Assembly (NCBI RefSeq): GCF_000771225.1
Contig: NZ_JDTZ01000003.1
Location: forward strand, 124,001 to 188,000
Direction: 5' to 3'
Origin: Bifidobacterium pseudolongum subsp. pseudolongum DSM 20099
GTDB taxonomy: Bacteria > Actinomycetota > Actinomycetes > Actinomycetales > Bifidobacteriaceae
DNA: 64,000 nt
Shown here: positions 55,941 to 64,000 of the stretch, in pieces
How positions within the stretch are numbered: position 1 is the stretch's first letter
Layout: every line of letters starts with the position of its first letter
Made by a program: the position numbers and the translations under genes
The notes under the pieces: generated by a model
Database searches by the model: none
Seen by the model: the letters and a program-made list of their open reading frames with translations, nothing else
What the model was told of the DNA's origin: nothing

Positions 55941-55975
55941 CATCCCGCGCGCATGACGGCCCTGCGCGCGGGATG
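55941..55975 (+). terminator. Terminator after pgsA
   Basis: CATCCCGCGCGCA pairs perfectly with TGCGCGCGGGATG (13 bp, 9-nt loop). Confidence 0.75.
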
Positions 55976-56038
55976 TTCGTATATATGGAAGCAGTCCGCA
56001 ACCGTGAGGTGGGGCCAAGGTGAAGAAAGAGGTGCGCG

Positions 56039-56623
56039 ATGCGCGATGTGTCCACGAGCGATCCGAGGGATCTCGACAGCGTCGAGGAGCTGCAGGCCTA
56101 TTGCGATGTGCAGGCCACTGCGATATTGCGATGGTGCCAAGCGCGGGATATGAAGATTGCGTGTGCGGAGTCGCTGACCGGTGGTCTGCTCGCCGACGCC
56201 TTTGTGCGCATCCCCGGCGCTTCGCAGGTGTTCCTCGGGTCGGCGGTCACCTATGACATCCATGCCAAGGCTTCTGTGCTCGGCGTAAATGCAGAACTCT
56301 TACGGAGGGAAGGGGCGGTGCACCCACAGGTGGCCATCGAGATGGCCCAGCGCACGGCACAACTGTTCAGCCAATCGGAATATCGCTCTCGGATAATCGG
56401 ATTATCCACCACCGGGGTCGCCGGACCGGGGCCTGACGGCGGAAAACCCGCAGGATTGGTCTATATCGGCGTGTCTTTTCCTGAAATTCCTGCCGTCTCC
56501 ATAGAATCTTCAAACTATGCAGTAGAGTTGAATTTGCAAGGTTCCCGGGAGGTTATTAGACATAAGACAATCGGGTGTGTTCTGGAAAACCTGAGGGAAT
56601 TCTCAGGTTCTTCACAGGAATAA
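56039..56623 (+). CDS. cinA: CinA C-terminal domain protein (nicotinamide-nucleotide amidase type)
   Basis: A 194-residue protein equal to the CinA C-terminal/PncC domain alone: ARDMKIACAESLTGGLLADAFVRIPGASQVFLGSAVTYDIHAKASVLGV and STTGVAGPGPDGGKPAGLVYIGV. PncC-type enzymes deamidate NMN, so it may feed NAD recycling with pncA and niaP; the competence-damage name is historical. Codon use in the last 150 bp is more AT-rich than the rest. GAAAGAGG precedes the start. It is followed by clgR after 61 bp, the actinobacterial cinA-clgR-recA order. Confidence 0.9.
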   Translation: MRDVSTSDPRDLDSVEELQAYCDVQATAILRWCQARDMKIACAESLTGGLLADAFVRIPGASQVFLGSAVTYDIHAKASVLGVNAELLRREGAVHPQVAIEMAQRTAQLFSQSEYRSRIIGLSTTGVAGPGPDGGKPAGLVYIGVSFPEIPAVSIESSNYAVELNLQGSREVIRHKTIGCVLENLREFSGSSQE

Positions 56624-56684
56624 TTCCTGATACTGGAACAGTAAAGAAGTGTAGGCAGAACAATGTGAAAGGGGTGTGACTGCC

Positions 56685-57200
56685 ATGGAACGAATGACAA
56701 TCACTGAAGTGCAAGCCGAGGTCAAGAAGGTAGAGGCGCCGGCACCCGCACGTTCGGGATCCGCTCGTATGCGTGAGCTGACCCCCGCACAGCGCCGGGC
56801 GGTGATGTTCGCCCAGCAGCAGGTGATGCGTGCGCGAGCAGCCAAGAAGGCCAAGGATGAGCGTCAGGCGGCGCTTGTGCGCATGTGGCAGGAGGAGGAT
56901 TCCGAAAGCGTGAAGCCCCGGGCGCTGCTGCGCAAGCATGAGGCCAATGGGGAAGTCAAGGAAGTGTCGTTGCGCGAGGCGATCGGCCATGTGTTGCGCG
57001 ACCTGCGTACCCATGACCATAAAACACTGCGCGAGGTCAGCGAGAAGGCCGGTGTATCGCTCGGGTACCTCTCCGAAGTCGAGCGTGGCCAGAAGGAGGC
57101 GAGCTCCGAACTGCTCGCGTCCATCTCCGAATCGCTGGGCTTGAGCACCTCCCAGATGCTGCGCATGGTCGCGGATTACCTGGATTCGGTCGAAGGCTGA
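56685..57200 (+). CDS. clgR: ClgR-type XRE-family transcriptional regulator
   Basis: A 171-residue regulator with a basic, Ala/Lys-rich N-terminal half and a C-terminal Cro/CI HTH ([60 protein letters not shown], about 100-160). The HTH core is nearly identical to ClgR, the activator of clp protease genes in bifidobacteria and corynebacteria. Its position before recA is also typical. The roughly 95-residue N-terminal extension is longer than in most ClgR proteins and has no recognised domain. AAAGGGG about ten bases upstream supports ATG 56685; GTG 56676 is an alternative. Confidence 0.85.
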   Translation: MERMTITEVQAEVKKVEAPAPARSGSARMRELTPAQRRAVMFAQQQVMRARAAKKAKDERQAALVRMWQEEDSESVKPRALLRKHEANGEVKEVSLREAIGHVLRDLRTHDHKTLREVSEKAGVSLGYLSEVERGQKEASSELLASISESLGLSTSQMLRMVADYLDSVEG

Positions 57201-57213
57201 TTCAACTTACCGG

Positions 57214-57294
57214 TATGGCTTGGCGCCGTGCGCCCGGCCGGCAGTATGGCGGGAAACCGCACACTGCCGGCCGGGCACACGGCGCCAAGCCGTA
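57214..57294 (+). terminator. Long hairpin terminator after clgR
   Basis: A stem of about 31 bp with one or two interruptions (57214-57245 with 57263-57294), GC-rich, 13 bp after the clgR stop codon. It separates clgR from the leaderless DUF3046 gene. Confidence 0.75.
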
Positions 57295-57326
57295 TGGTGG
57301 GCGGATGTATGCGATACAGTGGGGCT

Positions 57327-57569
57327 ATGCGTGAACGTGAGTTTTGGCAATTGTTGGAAGAGGTTTTCGGACGCAGTTACGGGCGTGCGCTGGCGCACGA
57401 CCAAGGGCTCACCAAGCTTGGCGGCGCCACCGTCGTTGAGGCGCTGGAACGCGGTGAGGAGCCGCGCGTGGTGTGGAATGTGCTGTGCGACCAGATGGAC
57501 ATTCCGGATGGCAGACGGTGGGGCAAAGACCACACGGCGCCCCCGCTGCCGGTCGATTTCCGCGGCTGA
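57327..57569 (+). CDS. DUF3046 family protein
   Basis: An 80-residue protein, MREREFWQLLEEVFGRSYGRALAHDQGLTKLGGATVVEALERGEEPRVVWNVLCDQMDIPDGRRWG, matching the actinobacterial DUF3046 found next to recA. Function unknown. It is translated from an ATG with no ribosome site. TACAGT at 57315-57320 ends six bases before it, placing the expected transcription start on the start codon. The in-frame extension upstream runs through the clgR terminator and is not used. Confidence 0.85.
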   Translation: MREREFWQLLEEVFGRSYGRALAHDQGLTKLGGATVVEALERGEEPRVVWNVLCDQMDIPDGRRWGKDHTAPPLPVDFRG

Positions 57570-57598
57570 TTCACGACTCGCCGCATATCGCGCGCATT

Positions 57599-57612
57599 CG
57601 AACAAATGTTCG
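57599..57612. promoter_or_regulatory. LexA SOS box upstream of recA
   Basis: CGAACAAATGTTCG is a perfect match to the Gram-positive SOS box CGAAC-N4-GTTCG. It lies 173 bp before the recA start, so recA-recX should be LexA-repressed and damage-inducible. Confidence 0.85.
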
Positions 57613-57785
57613 CATTTCCGGGTATGATGGAATGCGGCATGCAGGGCATGGCGGAGTGCCGGTCGCGACCATTGTGGATGGGCGGGGCGTCCGACCACAT
57701 ACACCTGCACAGGTTGATGGCGGCCGCATACGTGCGTTAGCGTATGGGGCACAGCAATCAGCAGAACATGAAGGAGAACCAGGCG

Positions 57786-58922
<1,137 letters not shown>

Positions 58923-58937
58923 CCGTAAGGTGCAGGC

Positions 58938-59624
58938 ATGATCTCCGCTGAGGACTTCCTGCGCGAACATGGGGTGGCTGGGGCTTGCGCCGCCGAGGCG
59001 CCCGAGCCGGCCACCCCACATGCGCACGCATCCAGTGCCGCCCGCAGTGGCAAGCACCGTGACGGGGAAGGGCGCCATGCCAAGGGACGCCATGATGCCG
59101 TGCGTGTACGGCGGGGGAGTGGATTCGGCTATACGCTCACTGAGGCACCGCAAGACGAGGACGCCTGCAAAGAGGCCGCGCTCAGGCTTCTCGACGCCGC
59201 CGCGCGCTCGACCGGCGGATTGCGTGGCAAGCTTGCGGAGCGCGGATATGAGCCCCAAGTCATTGATGCGGTCATCGACCGTCTCGTCGAGTTGCGGCTG
59301 CTCGACGACGAGGAGTATGCGCGCATGGTGGTACGCGGCTGCGTCGGCCGCATGATGGGCATGCGAGGCACCGTCATGGAACTCACCCGCAAAGGCGTCG
59401 ACCGCGCCGTTGCCCGATCCGTGGTGCAGGAGGCGGCCGAACAGGGGGTCTTCGACGAAGCCGCGTGGGAATTGGGCCGTAGCGTGGCGCACAAGGCGCG
59501 TGCGTGCGGCGTGGAGGTGCAGCGCCGCAGGTTCTGGAGCGCCGGTGGGCGCAAAGGCCACGATCCCCAAGTGCTGCGCGAAGTCGCCCACGCTCTGTTC
59601 GTGGCCGGTATGGACGACGAGTGA
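58938..59624 (+). CDS. recX: Regulatory protein RecX
   Basis: A 228-residue RecA modulator. A low-complexity, His/Arg/Ala-rich N-terminal extension (residues 1-65) precedes three-helix repeats: CKEAALRLLDAAARSTGGLRGKLAERGYEPQVIDAVIDRLVELRLLDDEEYARMVVRG and the following GMRGTVMELTRKGVDRAVARSVV. The final repeat is present. AAGGTGCAGGC lies before the ATG. Co-transcribed with recA under LexA. It converges on the RNase P RNA gene. Confidence 0.92.
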   Translation: MISAEDFLREHGVAGACAAEAPEPATPHAHASSAARSGKHRDGEGRHAKGRHDAVRVRRGSGFGYTLTEAPQDEDACKEAALRLLDAAARSTGGLRGKLAERGYEPQVIDAVIDRLVELRLLDDEEYARMVVRGCVGRMMGMRGTVMELTRKGVDRAVARSVVQEAAEQGVFDEAAWELGRSVAHKARACGVEVQRRRFWSAGGRKGHDPQVLREVAHALFVAGMDDE

Positions 59625-59629
59625 GTTGA

Positions 59630-59985
59630 GACCTCTCATACCCCGGGTTCTGTCGTGCCCTAGGGGCACGGATGGCCATCCATCTCGACCTGACGTCGCC
59701 GCCAGGCTCTAGCAGCCTACCCGAAGGCATCGGGCGAGCAGCCCTCAAACGCCTTCTGCTTGGCCTTGCTCCCGATGAGGCTTGCCATGCGGCCGTCTGT
59801 TGCCAGCGGCCCGGTGGTCTCTTACACCGCCGTTTCACCCTTACCGGCACATGTGCCGGCGGTCTGTTCTCTGCTGCGCTATCTCTCAGGTCGCCCTGGG
59901 CGGACGTTATCCGCCATCGTGCTCTGTGGAGCCCGGAAGTTCCTCAACCGCGCGAACGCGGTCGCGGCCATCGAGAGATCTCAAC
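59630..59985 (-). ncRNA. rnpB: RNase P RNA component
   Basis: On the minus strand the sequence shows bacterial class A RNase P RNA landmarks. The 5' part has GAGGAA-CTTCCGGGCTCCACAG, the P4-proximal conserved block. The middle has GGTAAGGGTGAAACGGCGGTGTAAGAGACCACC. The 3' part has ACAGAACCCGGGGTATGAG, which pairs back to form P4. GC-rich helices with GNRA-like loops, as in actinobacteria, connect these. Ends are approximate: about 59985 (5') to 59630 (3'). Short open frames here are not genes. It lies between the convergent recX and the divergent hpf. The 190 bp from 59986 to 60176 hold the two promoters. Confidence 0.9.
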
Positions 59986-60176
59986 CTTTACATTGTAGCA
60001 TTGGACCGGACGCGTGGTCCATATATTGGCGCCGATAGCCCCAAAACGGTTCAACCATGAGCATTGTGCGCATTTCGCCTTGGGTCGTCGGCTACAATGA
60101 GTCATATCCGCACGGCGGTTTCGCCGTATCGGTCCGTATATAGCGGCGAAAGCCGCTTGAGTCTAGGGAGGTCCAC

Positions 60177-60863
60177 ATGGATATCGTTCTTACCGGCCGT
60201 CACATTCAGATCAAGCAGAAGTTCCGTGACGTCGTCGAAAGCAAGATGAATCGTGTGACCGCAATCGCCCCCGACGCGCAGCGCGTGCAGATCGTGCTGT
60301 CGCATGAGGGCAATCCGCGTATGCATGACACCGCCATCCGCGTCGAGCTGACCGTCATCGCCGGCTCCACCGTGGTGCGCGCCGAGGCTTCGAGCGCCGA
60401 CGAGATCAGCGCGCTCGACCTGGCCCTCGACAAGCTCACGCTGCGCCTGCGCCGCGCGCGTGACCGCCGCAAGGACCATCGCAAGAACTACAGCCCGGTC
60501 CCGGTGGACGCAGGCCAGTTCGTGCCGCCGTCCGAGGAAGAGGAAGACATCATGGGCGACGCCGCGGACGCCAACAGCCCGGCTGCCGCCGTCGCTTCCG
60601 ACCTCGGCCCCGGCGAATCGATCGAGGTGCACGTCGGTGACACCCCGATCGTGATCCGCCGCAAGCTGCACGTCGCCGAGCCGATGAGCATCGATGAGGC
60701 GCTCTACGAGATGGAGCTGATCGGCCACGACTTCTTCCTGTTCGTCAACAAAGACACGATGCGCCCGTCGGTCGTCTACCACCGTCACGGCTGGAGCTAC
60801 GGCGTTTTCGAGATCGACACCCCGGAGAATGTCAAGAAGGCCCAGGAAGCCAAGAACGCCTGA
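60177..60863 (+). CDS. hpf: Long-form ribosome hibernation promoting factor
   Basis: A 228-residue HPF. The N-terminal S30AE domain (MDIVLTGRHIQIKQKFRDVVESKMNRVTAIAPDAQRVQIVLSHEGN...ALDLALDKLTLRLRRARDRRKDHRKNY, residues 1-105) plugs the ribosomal decoding channel. An acidic linker leads to the C-terminal dimerisation domain (IVIRRKLHVAEPMSIDEALYEMELIGHDFFLFVNKDTMRPSVVYHRHGWSYGVFEI, 158-215), which makes 100S ribosome dimers. AGGGAGG precedes the start. A hairpin follows at 60898. Confidence 0.95.
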   Translation: MDIVLTGRHIQIKQKFRDVVESKMNRVTAIAPDAQRVQIVLSHEGNPRMHDTAIRVELTVIAGSTVVRAEASSADEISALDLALDKLTLRLRRARDRRKDHRKNYSPVPVDAGQFVPPSEEEEDIMGDAADANSPAAAVASDLGPGESIEVHVGDTPIVIRRKLHVAEPMSIDEALYEMELIGHDFFLFVNKDTMRPSVVYHRHGWSYGVFEIDTPENVKKAQEAKNA

Positions 60864-60897
60864 GTGGCCTGGTGCGCGTATAGGCGCATGGCATGAG

Positions 60898-60931
60898 CAA
60901 CGCCACCCTGTGAAGGAGCGGGGTGGCGTTG
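60898..60931 (+). terminator. Terminator after hpf
   Basis: CAACGCCACCC pairs with GGGTGGCGTTG (11 bp, 12-nt loop), followed by TTGT. Confidence 0.75.
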
Positions 60932-61089
60932 TTGTATGCGAACCATGTCACTTCTGTCGCAAAATGCGCGGATTATGTGTCAACACCATCGTAATTTCGT
61001 AAAATGGCCGGTAAAATGGGAACAATTTCGCTCTCGGGATTATTGTTGGTGATGTCAGGCATTAGACCAAACACACCAAGGGAGTGAAA

Positions 61090-64000
<2,911 letters not shown>

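Noticed and set aside
59672..60060. Several short plus-strand frames after recX
   Set aside because: They lie in the reverse complement of the RNase P RNA gene and its promoter region, not in coding sequence.

Overview
The window is a 64 kb stretch of a high-GC Gram-positive chromosome, almost certainly a Bifidobacterium. The grounds are the GC-rich codon use, the protein sequences themselves (SecA, TypA, a fused OppDF) and the actinobacterial gene strings cinA-clgR-DUF3046-recA-recX and DUF3710-DUF3159-RNA methyltransferase. A Gram-positive SOS box precedes recA, and many genes appear leaderless. I cannot name the species. Genes at both ends are cut by the window: parA on the left and secA on the right.

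Layout. 1-3.0 kb: the end of parA, then an nrtR-niaP niacin-uptake operon behind a perfect palindromic operator. 3.2-7.8 kb: typA, a small membrane protein, and overlapping pheA-tyrA. 7.8-11.4 kb: a glycerate locus with a CdaR-type regulator, a wrecked GntP permease and an intact glycerate kinase. 11.5-15.2 kb: a MacB/FtsX-type ABC exporter with tandem operators. 15.3-22.4 kb: xerC and an oligopeptide ABC importer (oppA, oppB, oppC and a fused oppDF). 22.4-27.0 kb: exonuclease III, DUF3710, DUF3159, a lipoprotein and a TrmA/RumA-type RNA methyltransferase.

27.0-33.6 kb is a foreign island. Its base composition and proteins look like Lactobacillus. It holds a frameshifted IS3-family element, a metal P-type ATPase, an HMA chaperone, a Ric-like protein, a Crp/Fnr-family regulator, a SemiSWEET gene and a truncated PUA/EVE-like gene, and it ends in a triple direct repeat. 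The island sits in the 3' end of the RNA methyltransferase gene. An 18-bp near-identical core (26972-26989 and 33581-33598) flanks it, and the displaced host 3' end (reading ...HVETVAVFTK, stop) remains on the right. The ATPase and the HMA gene each have a perfect or near-perfect FNR box centred at -41.5 from a putative -10, and the island encodes a regulator with the matching E-x-x-S-R recognition helix. This is a self-contained, transferable, FNR-type metal/redox regulon and the most interesting object in the window.

33.7-42.3 kb: a CtpE-type P-type ATPase, aconitase, nicotinamidase and a DUF262-RAMA protein that is a candidate DNA-modification-sensing restriction factor. 42.3-47.9 kb: an ABC-2 exporter divergent from a NarL-type two-component system, with palindromes between them. 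48.1-57.6 kb: a Bax-inhibitor-like protein, a small alarmone synthetase, miaB-miaA, ftsK, pgsA, cinA, clgR and DUF3046. 57.6-64 kb: SOS-regulated recA-recX, RNase P RNA on the minus strand, a long hibernation factor and secA. Niacin salvage appears twice (niaP, pncA), and the cinA product is a further NMN-related amidase candidate. No CRISPR array, tRNA or rRNA was seen.
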